Assembly (NCBI GenBank): GCA_016287245.1
Contig: JAEEWG010000010.1
Location: 1 to 64,000 of the forward strand
From: Clostridia bacterium
GTDB taxonomy: Bacteria > Bacillota > Clostridia > Saccharofermentanales > Saccharofermentanaceae
Length of the DNA stretch: 64,000 nucleotides
Direction: 5' to 3'
This document shows, in pieces, positions 1 to 8,287 of the stretch. Each line of letters starts with the position of its first letter. Position 1 is the stretch's first letter. Made by a program: the position numbers and the translations under genes. The notes under the pieces are model-generated. The model was not told where the DNA came from and ran no database searches. It was given only the letters and a program-made list of their open reading frames with translations.

Positions 1-413
1 AGACCCTTATGGCCTCGCTGATCGTAATGCTCACTGCCGTAGGAATCATCTGCTATATCATCGTCATGTTTATGCTGACAAAGATGGTCATTGATAAGAA
101 TGCACTGAACATCTCGCTACTGAAAGTCTTCGGTTACCGGAATAAAGAAGTCAATAAACTGTATCTTTCACAGACTCAGTGGATCATTATCCTTTCTGTG
201 ATCCTGTTCCTGCCGCTCCAGTATTCCCTCATCGGAAAGATCTGGCCCGGTATGCTCAACTCGATGAGCGGATTCTTCTACTTCCGTGTTACCCCGCTTG
301 TCATGGCGATCATCGTCGTTCTTGGTACAGCTACCTGCCTGATCACCAATGCGATCCATGTCAAGCATGTGCGTAAGATCGATATGACCGAAGCGCTGAA
401 AAATAGAGAATAG
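1..413 (+). CDS. FtsX-type ABC transporter permease, C-terminal fragment
   Basis: Only the last ~136 codons are inside the window. The frame is open through the first bases, so the gene starts upstream. The fragment has three hydrophobic segments, a cytoplasmic turn reading ISLLKVFGYRNKEV and the ending EALKNRE, both typical of the last membrane block of FtsX/MacB-like permeases. The same elements (SMLKVLGYRDGEI, ESLKNNAE) close the complete permease that ends at 5854, so the two are paralogues. Substrate unknown; related systems export peptides or lipids or give antimicrobial resistance. A strong terminator follows directly. Confidence 0.85.
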   Translation, partial: TLMASLIVMLTAVGIICYIIVMFMLTKMVIDKNALNISLLKVFGYRNKEVNKLYLSQTQWIIILSVILFLPLQYSLIGKIWPGMLNSMSGFFYFRVTPLVMAIIVVLGTATCLITNAIHVKHVRKIDMTEALKNRE

Positions 414-465
414 CAGGAAAGTCCCTAATTCGGACTGAATATATTCCCCTCTTTCTTGTTCAAAG

Positions 466-507
466 GTCCCTTGAAATCACTTGGTTTCAAGGGATCTGAA
501 CTTTTTT
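466..507 (+). terminator. Rho-independent terminator after the FtsX fragment
   Basis: A perfect 9-bp stem CCCTTGAAA (468-476) / TTTCAAGGG (485-493), extended by a T-A pair, has an 8-base loop and is followed by a run of six T (502-507). It separates the upstream permease from the TetR operon. Confidence 0.9.
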
Positions 508-520
508 GATGAATTCCGTA

Positions 521-549
521 TTGACAATGAGTTAGCATAGGCTTACTAT
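521..549 (+). promoter_or_regulatory. Promoter of the first TetR gene
   Basis: A consensus -35 TTGACA (521-526) is separated by 17 bases from TACTAT (544-549). The spacer and the start of the -10 contain a palindrome GTTAGC-atag-GCTTAC (531-546), which is one base away from the operator repeated downstream. Two tandem ATAACCNGGTTAT palindromes follow immediately after the -10. Confidence 0.8.
531..546 (+). promoter_or_regulatory. Degenerate GTTAGC-N4-GCTAAC operator
   Basis: GTTAGC-atag-GCTTAC lies in the promoter spacer of the TetR gene at 595. The left half matches exactly and the right half in five of six positions. It suggests cross-control of this promoter by the regulator that recognises the sites between 7.0 and 17.2 kb. 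Confidence 0.45.
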
Positions 550-575
550 ATAACCCGGTTATATAACCAGGTTAT
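550..575 (+). promoter_or_regulatory. Two abutting ATAACCNGGTTAT operators
   Basis: Two 13-bp palindromes, ATAACCCGGTTAT (550-562) and ATAACCAGGTTAT (563-575), abut with no gap just downstream of the -10. They cover the expected transcription start. Their placement is that of an autorepressor site, probably for the TetR protein encoded next. Confidence 0.75.
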
Positions 576-594
576 GTTTGCGCGCAGAGGTTTT

Positions 595-1224
595 ATGAGA
601 GATAAAGAAGCAACAAGACAAAGAATTCTCCAAGTGGGGAAGAGGACATTTATCGAGAAGGGATATGAGGATGCATATCTTCGGGATATTGCCAGAGAGG
701 CAGGCGTGACAACAGGCGCGATCTATGGTCACTACAAGGACAAGGATGCACTTTTTGTGGATCTTGTAAGGCCGGTGCTTGAAGGACTTAAGGGCGAACT
801 TTCAGATATCGTGAAGCAGTATCAGGTGATAGATAACGATCTGCTCCGGGAAAACCCGATGAAAATGCTGCCTTCTGATAAAGTCGTCGATTATGTTTTT
901 GACCATTTGGATGAGGTTTCTCTGTTATTACAGTCTGCGGATAAGACATCTCTTAGAAACTGGCAGGAGGATCTGTTTCAGGAAGGCGTTTCGGAGGCGG
1001 AAGCATACCAGCGTAAATGGAAAGAAGCAGGAATACTGAGTGATGATTTTGATTCCGGCTTTCTATCTATTATCACTGCGTCCTTTTTTAAAAGCATCAT
1101 CGAAGCAGTATCCAGAGGATATGACAGAAAGAAGACCAAGCAGTTCGTCGACCTGCTTTCGGTCTATCACACCGGCGGCCTTCAGATGCTGGCGGCTGCA
1201 CAAATGAGAAATGAGGAGATATAG
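595..1224 (+). CDS. TetR/AcrR family transcriptional regulator
   Basis: A one-component repressor of about 209 residues. The N-terminal helix-turn-helix is clear (RQRILQVGKRTFIEKGY, then DIAREAGVTTGAIYGHYKDK). The C-terminal half is a variable ligand-binding domain with no recognised ligand. I chose the ATG at 595, preceded by AGAGG (586-590), over the in-frame ATG at 574, which lies inside the operator. The twin palindromes upstream suggest autorepression. The next gene starts two bases after the stop, so this is a two-gene operon whose second product is probably the regulated function. Confidence 0.85.
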   Translation: MRDKEATRQRILQVGKRTFIEKGYEDAYLRDIAREAGVTTGAIYGHYKDKDALFVDLVRPVLEGLKGELSDIVKQYQVIDNDLLRENPMKMLPSDKVVDYVFDHLDEVSLLLQSADKTSLRNWQEDLFQEGVSEAEAYQRKWKEAGILSDDFDSGFLSIITASFFKSIIEAVSRGYDRKKTKQFVDLLSVYHTGGLQMLAAAQMRNEEI

Positions 1225-1226
1225 AT

Positions 1227-1727
1227 ATGCTGATTACGATTTTACTTTCACTTATGATGATGGCAGGGCTTTTTCTGATGCTCTGGAGTGGCGTCGGGTT
1301 TATCCAGGACAAGAAATTTTTCTCTTCCGCTCCCAAAGAAGCCATTGAGGTGACACCTGAGTATGTCCCGGAACGGTTTAAAGGACAGCACGTAGTGGGT
1401 TATGTTATGGCAGCTCTATCGATGCTACTTATGGGCGGTGCAGTCGTTCTGGGTGCATGGGACGGCATACATAACGATTACAGCTTCTGGCAGTTCTTCG
1501 TAAGATTTATGGTCATGCTGCTTCTGCTAAAGGCATTTGATGTGATCTTCTTTGACTGGGTGCTTCTTTGTAATCAGGGGTTCGGATTCTTTACCCATTA
1601 CTATCCGCAGGTCGGATCTGTCTATAACAGAAGCCTGTTCGGATACAACAAAAAGACACATATTACCCATGTGATCTGCTTTTTCCCTGCTTGTGCGATC
1701 CTTGCATGGATCTGTACATTATTGTGA
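1227..1727 (+). CDS. Four-helix membrane protein of unknown function
   Basis: A 166-residue polytopic protein with about four hydrophobic segments: the N-terminus (~1-22), around VVGYVMAALSMLLMGGAV (~52-70), around FVRFMVMLLLLKAF (~90-110) and the C-terminal ~145-166. I see no catalytic or transport motif. It follows the TetR gene with a 2-base gap and the ribosome binding site AGGAGA lies in the end of that gene, so the pair is probably translated together and this gene is probably under the TetR protein. Small proteins in this arrangement are often efflux or stress related, but nothing in the sequence proves it. Confidence 0.7.
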   Translation: MLITILLSLMMMAGLFLMLWSGVGFIQDKKFFSSAPKEAIEVTPEYVPERFKGQHVVGYVMAALSMLLMGGAVVLGAWDGIHNDYSFWQFFVRFMVMLLLLKAFDVIFFDWVLLCNQGFGFFTHYYPQVGSVYNRSLFGYNKKTHITHVICFFPACAILAWICTLL

Positions 1728-1815
1728 TATCATTTGGATTATTTTTGTTCAAATGGAGTAAACATCTGCTAACTTCTATGCTACAATGCGATCATAACGA
1801 AGCAAGGAGCAGAAG

Positions 1816-2820
1816 ATGTTTGAAGATCTGGTCAAAAAAGTTTCCCCGGTTCCATTGGATGATGTAGTGCATTTTTCGCGTGCATCTGAATGGATTACTA
1901 AGATGGAATTGAAAGCTTCGCCCCGTGATGACAAACCGGTCGATGCATATGTGGTGATGCCCTTCGAAGGTATGGGGATCTTCTACTACACGATCCCAAG
2001 AGAACTGGAATTTGGTGCACATATAGATGGTCGTCGTCCTGTTCTTACGGACCGGCTCCGTTTCTTTAAGTTGAACTATTGCATGGAAGGCCGTGTCGAA
2101 GTGTTCATGAGGGGGAAAGGGAAGTATGCCTATCTGGATAAAGGAATGGTCGGCTTTGATGAAAATGATCCCCAGGTCCTTCTGACGTTCCGGAAAGAGT
2201 ATTATCAGGGATTTGGTCTGTATTTCAATTTCGAGCTCATGAGCGAAAGTGACCGGACCACGCTTTCTTACTATGGCATCACAAAAGAAGCCTGTATGAA
2301 ACTGATCGAAAGAGAAAAAGAGTGCTTCCTGGGAAATGCATCGCAGGAATTCCGCCTGATCGTGGAGGATCTGGCAAAGGGGATCGAGGACCGGTCTTTG
2401 GATCTTCCGCGGGCGAGGATGCAGAGCACAAGGCTTCTATATCTTCTTCTTCACGAAGATGTCGAACCGCTTCGGAAAAGTGAATATACCACTTCCGGTC
2501 AGAGAAAGATCGCAGAAGAAGCGAAAAAGCGGATATTACAGGATCCGAGCATACATCTGACGGCGGAAGAACTGGCAGAAGAACTCCACTGTACGGCACC
2601 GGCGCTGAAGATGTATTTCCGGAAAGTGTATGGTGTTCCAATCTATACATTCCTTCAGAATGTCCGGTTGCAAAAGGCGGAAGAAGACCTTCGGAAAACG
2701 AGAAAGAGTATCGCGGATCTGGCAGAAGAAGCAGGATACAGCAATCCGAGCAAATTCTGCGCGCTGTTTAAAAAGGCATATGGCGTGACACCGACCGAAT
2801 ATCGCCGGTTACATTCATAG
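1816..2820 (+). CDS. AraC family transcriptional regulator
   Basis: 334 residues. The C-terminal ~100 carry the double helix-turn-helix of the AraC family (LTAEELAEELHCTAPALKMYF, then SIADLAEEAGYSNPSKFCALFKKAYGVTPTEYRR). The N-terminal ~220 residues are a cupin-like sensor domain of unknown ligand (for example LNYCMEGRVEVFMRGKGKYAY). The start has AAGGAG upstream (1804-1809). It stands just before an ABC transporter pair in the same direction and is the likely activator of that pair. Confidence 0.85.
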   Translation: MFEDLVKKVSPVPLDDVVHFSRASEWITKMELKASPRDDKPVDAYVVMPFEGMGIFYYTIPRELEFGAHIDGRRPVLTDRLRFFKLNYCMEGRVEVFMRGKGKYAYLDKGMVGFDENDPQVLLTFRKEYYQGFGLYFNFELMSESDRTTLSYYGITKEACMKLIEREKECFLGNASQEFRLIVEDLAKGIEDRSLDLPRARMQSTRLLYLLLHEDVEPLRKSEYTTSGQRKIAEEAKKRILQDPSIHLTAEELAEELHCTAPALKMYFRKVYGVPIYTFLQNVRLQKAEEDLRKTRKSIADLAEEAGYSNPSKFCALFKKAYGVTPTEYRRLHS

Positions 2821-2853
2821 AAAACAATGAAAGCTGATTGAAACAGGAACCTT

Positions 2854-2877
2854 CACTCAGGTGGGGGCTGAGTTTCT
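2854..2877 (+). other. Hairpin in the AraC-ABC intergenic region
   Basis: A short stem ACTCAG/CTGAGT with a GTGGGGG loop is followed by TTTCTT. It may be a weak terminator or partial attenuator between the regulator and the transporter genes. Confidence 0.3.
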
Positions 2878-2909
2878 TGTGGCCCAAAATGGGGAAAAGG
2901 AGAATGAAG

Positions 2910-3608
2910 ATGTTTATTGAAGTGAAAAATGCAGTGAAACAGTACGGGAGCGGAGAGAGTCTGATCCGTGCCATGGACGGGGTGGACTTTACCGCAGAAA
3001 AGGGCGAGATCACGGTGATCTTAGGACCTTCCGGTTCCGGAAAATCCACACTTCTGAATATGCTGGGAGGGATCGATTCACCGGATTCGGGGTTGATCCG
3101 CATCGGAGAAACGGAACTCACTTCACAAGGAAAGAGCGGGCTTTCCGAGTATAGAAGAAAACATGTGGGATTTGTTTTTCAATCCTATAATCTGATCCCG
3201 GATCTGACGGTCCGTGAGAATGTGGAAGTTGTGGCGGATATCTCAAAGGATCCGCTTTCCATCGATGAACTTCTGGAAACACTGAATCTTACCAAACATA
3301 AGCATAAGTTTCCCAGGGAGCTGTCCGGCGGGCAGCAGCAGCGCTGTGCGATCGCACGTGCTCTGGTCAAGAATCCGCAGCTCCTCCTGTGTGATGAGCT
3401 GACCGGCGCCCTGGACTCAAAATCTTCCCGGGATGTGCTGACGATGCTCGAGAAGATCAACCGCGAATACAAAACGACGATCGTGATCATCACCCACAAT
3501 GAAGGTATTTCCCAAATGGCGGACCGGATCATACGGATCCACGACGGTAAAATCGTCGAGAACAGTATGAATAGTAAGAAACTTCCGGTTTCGGAACTTC
3601 AGATCTGA
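2910..3608 (+). CDS. ABC transporter ATP-binding protein (LolD/MacB type)
   Basis: A single nucleotide-binding domain of 232 residues with Walker A GPSGSGKST, signature LSGGQQQR, Walker B LLLCDELTGALD and the switch histidine in IITHNEG. It belongs to the group that works with FtsX-type permeases, the type directly downstream. I chose ATG 2910 because AGGAG at 2898-2902 gives a 7-base spacing; ATG 2904 is too close and longer versions have no binding site. Eleven bases separate it from the permease gene. Likely role: powering export or mechanotransmission for an unknown substrate. Confidence 0.9.
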   Translation: MFIEVKNAVKQYGSGESLIRAMDGVDFTAEKGEITVILGPSGSGKSTLLNMLGGIDSPDSGLIRIGETELTSQGKSGLSEYRRKHVGFVFQSYNLIPDLTVRENVEVVADISKDPLSIDELLETLNLTKHKHKFPRELSGGQQQRCAIARALVKNPQLLLCDELTGALDSKSSRDVLTMLEKINREYKTTIVIITHNEGISQMADRIIRIHDGKIVENSMNSKKLPVSELQI

Positions 3609-3619
3609 GGTGACGGAGT

Positions 3620-5854
3620 ATGGTACTGAATAAACGATATATCCGGAATTTCCGGAGCAATCTGTCATTTTTCTTAAGCATTACGATCCTGACCGCGCTG
3701 GTTTCCTGTCTGCATGTAGCTTTTGATTCCTCGTATGGCGTGCAGCAGGAAAGCTTTCAGAACCTTCTGGATGAAGCGCAGCTCGAAGATGCGGAGTTTA
3801 TGACGCTTCGCCCGCTCGACGATGAAAAAGCCTTAGAGGAGCAGCATCACGTCACGATCGAAAAACAGCCGTATATTGATCTTCGTATGGAGGAGAAAGA
3901 GGCGGAGGTCCGTATCTTTGCTCCATCTTCAGAGATCAATCTGTATCGTGTCCAGGAGGGAAGAGATGTTGAATCGGATACGGATATTCTTCTCAACGGG
4001 CTTTTCATGGAGCGGCAGGATCTTTCTATCGGCGATAGCATTACTCTCTCCGGCAGGACGTACAACATCTGTGGCGAAGTCATCCGTACTGACTATCTTT
4101 TCTGCCTGAAAAACATCACGGATACCTTCTCCGACAGTGACCGGTTTGGTATCGGCGTGGTGAAGGACAGTGCTTTTTCTCAATATGAGCAAGAAGATAT
4201 GGCGACTGTCTATGCCGTAAGATACGAAGAAAGTACTGATGTAAGTGCTTTTCGAAAAGCACTTAACGAGGCGTACGGGACGCTGTCTTATGTGGATGTC
4301 GGTAATAACTCCCGTATCCAGAGCCCGAAAGATCAGTTCGATGAATTAAGCTATACGGTACAGATCATCCTGCCGACAACGATGGTGTTCATGGTCCTTC
4401 TGATCGCAGTCGTGCTTGGACGTAAGATCCGAAACGAGAGAAAGATGATCGGTGTCCTTCATGCGCTCGGGTATAAGCGCTATGAACTCGCTCTGCACTA
4501 TAGTGTTCTTGGCGCGATTCCGGGGATCCTGGGTGGGCTTCTTGGTATCCTTCTGGCGATACCTGCGCTTACTCCACTTTCGGACATGCTGATCGAAGAT
4601 AAGATGGAAGTCTTCTATAAGGTGACACATATAACCTGGAAGTCCTCTCTGGTGGCGCTTATTCTCCCAACGGTATGCTATGTGATCGCAGTCTTTATTA
4701 CGGCGCTTATCAATATGCGCGGGTCGGCGATCGACATGATCAAGGGACTTGCGAAGAATAAAAAGAAGAGGATGGGACTTCGTAAAGCAAAGATGAGCTT
4801 CCGGACGAAATATAAGCTTCGCGCCGTATTCGGCCATCTTCCCCGAACACTTCTGGTCATCGCCGGTATCGCACTGGGCGGGACGCTGGTGGCATTTACC
4901 TTCGCATGCGTGGACTCGATCCAGCGATATGTCGATACGAGCGTGAAAGAGACAGGTGACTTTGAATATGAATATTTCCTTTCCTCTGTAAATACAGGAA
5001 TACCGGATAAAGGCGCACCGGTGATGGCCGCCTCCTTTGAAGTCAAGGACAACCCGGATCTGATCACGCTGATGGGGATCGACGATACTTCGATGATCCG
5101 GGTCCAAGACACGCATGGGAATGATCTGCCGCTTCTTGTGGATAAGTTCTATATCTCCGAGATGAGTGCCTATGCGTATCACGTAAAAGCCGGAGATACC
5201 ATTACGATAAGGAACATCGCGGATCTCAAAGAGTATCCGGTCCACGTCGACGGCATCTTCGTGAATGGTTCCCAATCGCTGATGGTCGCATCCAGGACAA
5301 CTGTCAATAAACTCCTTTCTATGCCTGAAGATGCCTATACACTTGTTATGAGCAAAGAAAAACTGCCATATAGAGATTCGGAGCTCTTAAGAGAAGTGAG
5401 TAAGACTTCTCTTTCGGAAGCGCTGGATAAGACGATCAATCAGGGCATGAAGGACCTTCTGATGCCGATCACGGCGATCGCGGTCATCATTTCGGTCATC
5501 ACGACATACCTGATGGTCAATATCCTTCTTAATGAGAGCACTTCGGTGATCTCGATGCTGAAGGTGCTGGGCTATAGGGACGGGGAGATCAACCGGATCG
5601 TGACATATATATATCATCTGCTTCTGCCGATCGGTATCGCTCTTGGGATCTGGCTGGGCACGGTCCTGAACAGGTTGAACTTTGAATCGCAGACGGCGAA
5701 GTATAACTCTTTTATCGAAAACTATGTTACGCCGAAGTCAATCATGATCTGCGTGGGCATTACCCTTGCATCCTACGTAATCTCTATGTTCCTTTTGTCC
5801 TCTAAGGTGAAAAAGGTGGAGATGGTGGAGAGTCTGAAGAATAATGCGGAGTAA
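3620..5854 (+). CDS. FtsX-type ABC transporter permease
   Basis: 744 residues. A signal-anchor-like first helix (LSFFLSITILTALVSCLH) is followed by a ~190-residue extracytoplasmic domain, a block of three membrane segments (~245-370), a second extracytoplasmic domain and a final block of three (~620-744). This is the duplicated FtsX layout of long permeases. The two cytoplasmic turns read GVLHALGYKRYEL and SMLKVLGYRDGEI. It pairs with the ATPase ending at 3608. The C-terminus resembles the fragment at the window start, so similar exporters lie side by side here. Substrate unknown. Confidence 0.88.
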   Translation: MVLNKRYIRNFRSNLSFFLSITILTALVSCLHVAFDSSYGVQQESFQNLLDEAQLEDAEFMTLRPLDDEKALEEQHHVTIEKQPYIDLRMEEKEAEVRIFAPSSEINLYRVQEGRDVESDTDILLNGLFMERQDLSIGDSITLSGRTYNICGEVIRTDYLFCLKNITDTFSDSDRFGIGVVKDSAFSQYEQEDMATVYAVRYEESTDVSAFRKALNEAYGTLSYVDVGNNSRIQSPKDQFDELSYTVQIILPTTMVFMVLLIAVVLGRKIRNERKMIGVLHALGYKRYELALHYSVLGAIPGILGGLLGILLAIPALTPLSDMLIEDKMEVFYKVTHITWKSSLVALILPTVCYVIAVFITALINMRGSAIDMIKGLAKNKKKRMGLRKAKMSFRTKYKLRAVFGHLPRTLLVIAGIALGGTLVAFTFACVDSIQRYVDTSVKETGDFEYEYFLSSVNTGIPDKGAPVMAASFEVKDNPDLITLMGIDDTSMIRVQDTHGNDLPLLVDKFYISEMSAYAYHVKAGDTITIRNIADLKEYPVHVDGIFVNGSQSLMVASRTTVNKLLSMPEDAYTLVMSKEKLPYRDSELLREVSKTSLSEALDKTINQGMKDLLMPITAIAVIISVITTYLMVNILLNESTSVISMLKVLGYRDGEINRIVTYIYHLLLPIGIALGIWLGTVLNRLNFESQTAKYNSFIENYVTPKSIMICVGITLASYVISMFLLSSKVKKVEMVESLKNNAE

Positions 5855-5888
5855 AGCCCTTCCTTTTCGGAGAAACCGAGATGTCCAT

Positions 5889-5925
5889 GCTTTTCGTTCA
5901 GAAAAGCACTGTATTCATGCCTTTT
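5889..5925 (+). terminator. Possible weak terminator
   Basis: A 7-bp stem GCTTTTC (5889-5895) / GAAAAGC (5901-5907) has a 5-base loop. A T-rich stretch (CTTTTTG) follows only about 13 bases later, so it is a doubtful terminator for the permease gene. Confidence 0.35.
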
Positions 5926-5930
5926 TGTTA

Positions 5931-5959
5931 TTTACGTCACGTTGAGAAAAAGATACAAT
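5931..5959 (+). promoter_or_regulatory. Likely promoter of the DMT transporter gene
   Basis: TTTACG (5931-5936), a 17-base spacer and TACAAT (5954-5959) form a reasonable sigma-A promoter upstream of the gene at 6040. Confidence 0.5.
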
Positions 5960-6039
5960 GTTGGCAATTTAGAAGAAAAGGACGGATCTTCGCAGGATGC
6001 TTCCTCTGACGGGTATGCTCTTGCGGGCGAATATACAAG

Positions 6040-6945
6040 ATGAAAGGAAAAGGCCACGGGATAAAACTTCAGAGTTCGGATGCCAAGGGGATCGCCTGTA
6101 TCTTAGCGGCAGCGCTGGGGTTTGCCCTGATGACCTTTTTCGTAAAGCTGAGCGGGGATGTGCCGACTATGGAGAAAGCCTTCTTCCGCAATGCTTTTGC
6201 CGCCGTGATCGCGGCGGTGACGCTTCTTCGGTCGGAAGACAAGTTTAAGATGAAGAAGGGAAACGGGAAGTATGTGTTCCTTCGCTGCCTTTTCGGAACG
6301 ACAGGACTTCTTTGCAATTTCTACGCCATCGATCATCTTCCTCTGGCAGATGCGAATATGCTCAATAAGCTTTCTCCGTTCTTTGCGATCCTGGCGTCGA
6401 TCCCGATCCTTAAGGAAAAACCGACAAAAATCGACATTCTGACGACACTTGTGGCATTCTCGGGTGTGCTTCTCATAGCAAGGCCCTCTGCGGATGTATC
6501 CATGATCCCGGCACTTGCCGGTATCTGGGGCGGTGCCGGAGCCGGAATTGCCTATTCTTTCGTGCGGCTTCTGGGAAGAAGAAAGGAGAGGACATCGATC
6601 ATTGTTTTGTGTTTCTCACTCTTTTCGTGCCTTCTGTCCCTTCCTTTCATGATCTTCGACTTCAAAGTGATGGCCGCCTGGCAGCTTCTGTGCCTGATCG
6701 CTGCAGGTATCTTCGCAGCGATCGCGCAGTTTTCCATTACTTCCGCTTATAAGTTCGCCCCGGCCAGAAAGATCGGTGTTTTTGACAATACACAGGTGGT
6801 GTTCTCGGCGCTTTTGGGCATCTTTTTCTTCGACGAGATCCCGGCAGCCTTAAGTATCTGCGGATATGTGGTCATCATCGGGATGGCCGTCTTCCGCTGG
6901 TACTGGAACCTGCATCACGACAAGAGCGAAGATACCCCGGCTTGA
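6040..6945 (+). CDS. DMT superfamily (EamA) transporter
   Basis: 301 residues with about ten hydrophobic segments and the two-repeat EamA pattern, for example RNAFAAVIAAVTLL and LLCNFYAIDHLPLADANML in the first half and FSITSAYKFAPARKIGVFDNTQVVFSALLG in the second (shown here as adjacent pieces). Members export or exchange small metabolites such as amino acids, nucleotide sugars or purines. The substrate here cannot be read from the sequence. The ribosome binding site is weak, so the start is less certain. It seems to be transcribed alone. Confidence 0.82.
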   Translation: MKGKGHGIKLQSSDAKGIACILAAALGFALMTFFVKLSGDVPTMEKAFFRNAFAAVIAAVTLLRSEDKFKMKKGNGKYVFLRCLFGTTGLLCNFYAIDHLPLADANMLNKLSPFFAILASIPILKEKPTKIDILTTLVAFSGVLLIARPSADVSMIPALAGIWGGAGAGIAYSFVRLLGRRKERTSIIVLCFSLFSCLLSLPFMIFDFKVMAAWQLLCLIAAGIFAAIAQFSITSAYKFAPARKIGVFDNTQVVFSALLGIFFFDEIPAALSICGYVVIIGMAVFRWYWNLHHDKSEDTPA

Positions 6946-6998
6946 CATACTTCGGAAAAAAGATTTTCAGTGCGATTTAAAAAAATGCAATTGTGCGC

Positions 6999-7030
6999 TT
7001 GCTTTTTGGTTGAAGTTAGCATATACTAAC
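6999..7030 (+). promoter_or_regulatory. Promoter with GTTAGC operator over the -10, HMA gene
   Basis: TTGCTT (6999-7004), a 17-base spacer and TATACT (7022-7027). The palindrome GTTAGC-atat-ACTAAC (7015-7030) covers the -10, so a bound protein should block RNA polymerase. A second copy lies 60 bases further down. Confidence 0.65.
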
Positions 7031-7090
7031 TGCGAATTTCCATGAAACAGAGCATATTGACTATCGGTGAACGCCGTTATGTGCGCGATG

Positions 7091-7106
7091 GTTAGCTAAT
7101 GCTAAC
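7091..7106 (+). promoter_or_regulatory. GTTAGC-N4-GCTAAC operator
   Basis: A perfect copy, GTTAGC-taat-GCTAAC, 61 bases upstream of the HMA protein start. TTGACT at 7057-7062 could belong to a second promoter whose start region this site would cover. Confidence 0.7.
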
Positions 7107-7167
7107 GGAAGGAACATGCGTGCAGGTCGTCCGAAATGATAAGAAGATGCCGCTAAGGAGGTAAGGT

Positions 7168-7419
7168 ATGTATCAGATCACGATGAAGATAGAAGGTATG
7201 TCCTGCAGCATGTGCGAGGCACATATCAATGATGTGATCCGGAGAGTGGTTCCGGGAGCAAAGAAAGTAAAGAGTTCCCATGTGAAGGGGGAGAGTTCTT
7301 TTGTTGCGGAAAATCAGCCGGAAATGAATGTGCTGGAAAGAGCGATCGAGGATACGGGATATCAGGTCCTCTCGGTCTCGGCGGCGCCATATGAGAAGAA
7401 GCGTTTCGGACTTGTCTGA
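7168..7419 (+). CDS. HMA-domain metal-binding protein (CopZ-like)
   Basis: 83 residues with one heavy-metal-associated domain. The metal-binding loop GMSCSMCEAH carries the paired cysteines of the MxCxxC motif, and the rest follows the ferredoxin-like HMA fold (ending VLERAIEDTGYQVLSV). Such proteins bind Cu(I) or similar soft metals in the cytoplasm and pass them to partners. The ribosome binding site AAGGAGGTAAGGT is strong. Two GTTAGC palindromes stand upstream, putting it in the same regulon as the ABC and ECF transporters below. That ties the regulon to metals, though no copper ATPase is nearby. gpmA follows after 45 bases. Confidence 0.88.
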   Translation: MYQITMKIEGMSCSMCEAHINDVIRRVVPGAKKVKSSHVKGESSFVAENQPEMNVLERAIEDTGYQVLSVSAAPYEKKRFGLV

Positions 7420-7464
7420 AATGGAATGAACAGAAATTTATTAAACGAAAAGGAGATCTGAAAA

Positions 7465-8211
7465 ATGATGAAACTGGTTTTGATCCGACATGGAGAAAGT
7501 GAGTGGAACAAGCTTAATCTGTTTACCGGATGGACGGATGTGGACTTAAGCGAGAAAGGAAGAGAAGAGGCAAAAGCAGCAGGTCAGGTGCTTCTTGCTG
7601 AAGGATATGACTTCGATATCTGCTTTACTTCGTATCTGAAGCGTGCGATCCATACACTGAATATCGCGCTTGATGAGATGGACCGCGCATGGCTTCCGGT
7701 CGTAAAATCCTGGAAACTCAATGAACGCCACTACGGTGCCCTTCAGGGACTGAATAAGTCAGAGACGGCAGAAAAGTACGGTGAGGAGCAGGTCAAGATC
7801 TGGAGACGTTCTTTTGACGTGAAACCGCCGGAACTGGAAGATAATGATGAGCGTTCCGCGACAAAGCAGGCTATGTTCCGTGATGTCGATGCTTCGCTCC
7901 TTCCAAAAAATGAGAGTCTCGAGACAACGATAGAGCGCGTGATCCCGTATTTTGAAGAAGTGATCAAGCCGGAAATGAAAGCAGGTAAGCGTGTAGTTAT
8001 TGCAGCTCACGGTAATTCTCTTCGTGCTCTTGTAAAGTATTTCGATAACCTGTCTTCGGAAGATATCATCGGCGTCAATATTCCGACAGCGGTTCCGCTG
8101 GTCTATGAATTTGATGATGATTTCAATGTGATCCGCCACTATTACCTCGGAGATCAGGAAGCGCTGAAAGCGAAGATGGAAGCTGTAGCAAATCAGGGAA
8201 AAAAGAAATAA
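7465..8211 (+). CDS. gpmA: 2,3-bisphosphoglycerate-dependent phosphoglycerate mutase
   Basis: 248 residues, normal length for the dimeric dPGM family. It interconverts 3- and 2-phosphoglycerate in glycolysis. The phosphohistidine motif [10 protein letters not shown] is near the N-terminus, followed by [24 protein letters not shown] and the second histidine in [12 protein letters not shown]. The binding site AAAGGAG precedes two consecutive ATG codons (7465, 7468). I see no promoter or terminator in the 45-base gap after the HMA gene, so it may be expressed from the GTTAGC-controlled promoters as well. Confidence 0.95.
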   Translation: MMKLVLIRHGESEWNKLNLFTGWTDVDLSEKGREEAKAAGQVLLAEGYDFDICFTSYLKRAIHTLNIALDEMDRAWLPVVKSWKLNERHYGALQGLNKSETAEKYGEEQVKIWRRSFDVKPPELEDNDERSATKQAMFRDVDASLLPKNESLETTIERVIPYFEEVIKPEMKAGKRVVIAAHGNSLRALVKYFDNLSSEDIIGVNIPTAVPLVYEFDDDFNVIRHYYLGDQEALKAKMEAVANQGKKK

Positions 8212-8219
8212 GAAAACCC

Positions 8220-8248
8220 TTGACATCTGAAGTATTCTGATGCATGAT
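8220..8248 (+). promoter_or_regulatory. Promoter of the second TetR gene
   Basis: TTGACA (8220-8225), a 17-base spacer and CATGAT (8243-8248). The -35 begins nine bases after the gpmA stop codon. The predicted start falls at the wide palindrome that begins at 8255. Confidence 0.7.
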
Positions 8249-8254
8249 ATCGGT

Positions 8255-8277
8255 GTTAGTTATCAATGATAGCTAAC
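8255..8277 (+). promoter_or_regulatory. Wide palindromic operator of the second TetR gene
   Basis: An 11-1-11 inverted repeat, GTTAGTTATCA-a-TGATAGCTAAC, with one mismatch between the arms. It contains the half-sites GTTAG(C/T) and GCTAAC of the regulon, but 11 bases apart instead of four. It overlaps the likely transcription start, consistent with autoregulation. Confidence 0.7.
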
Positions 8278-8287
8278 GCCGATCACT

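Noticed and set aside
4346..5275. Open frame of 309 codons on the minus strand opposite the FtsX permease
   Set aside because: His/Asp/Arg-rich reverse reading of membrane-protein codons; no start signals.
7063..7085. Second promoter for the HMA gene starting at TTGACT (7057)
   Set aside because: No acceptable -10 at 16-18 bases; kept only as a remark.
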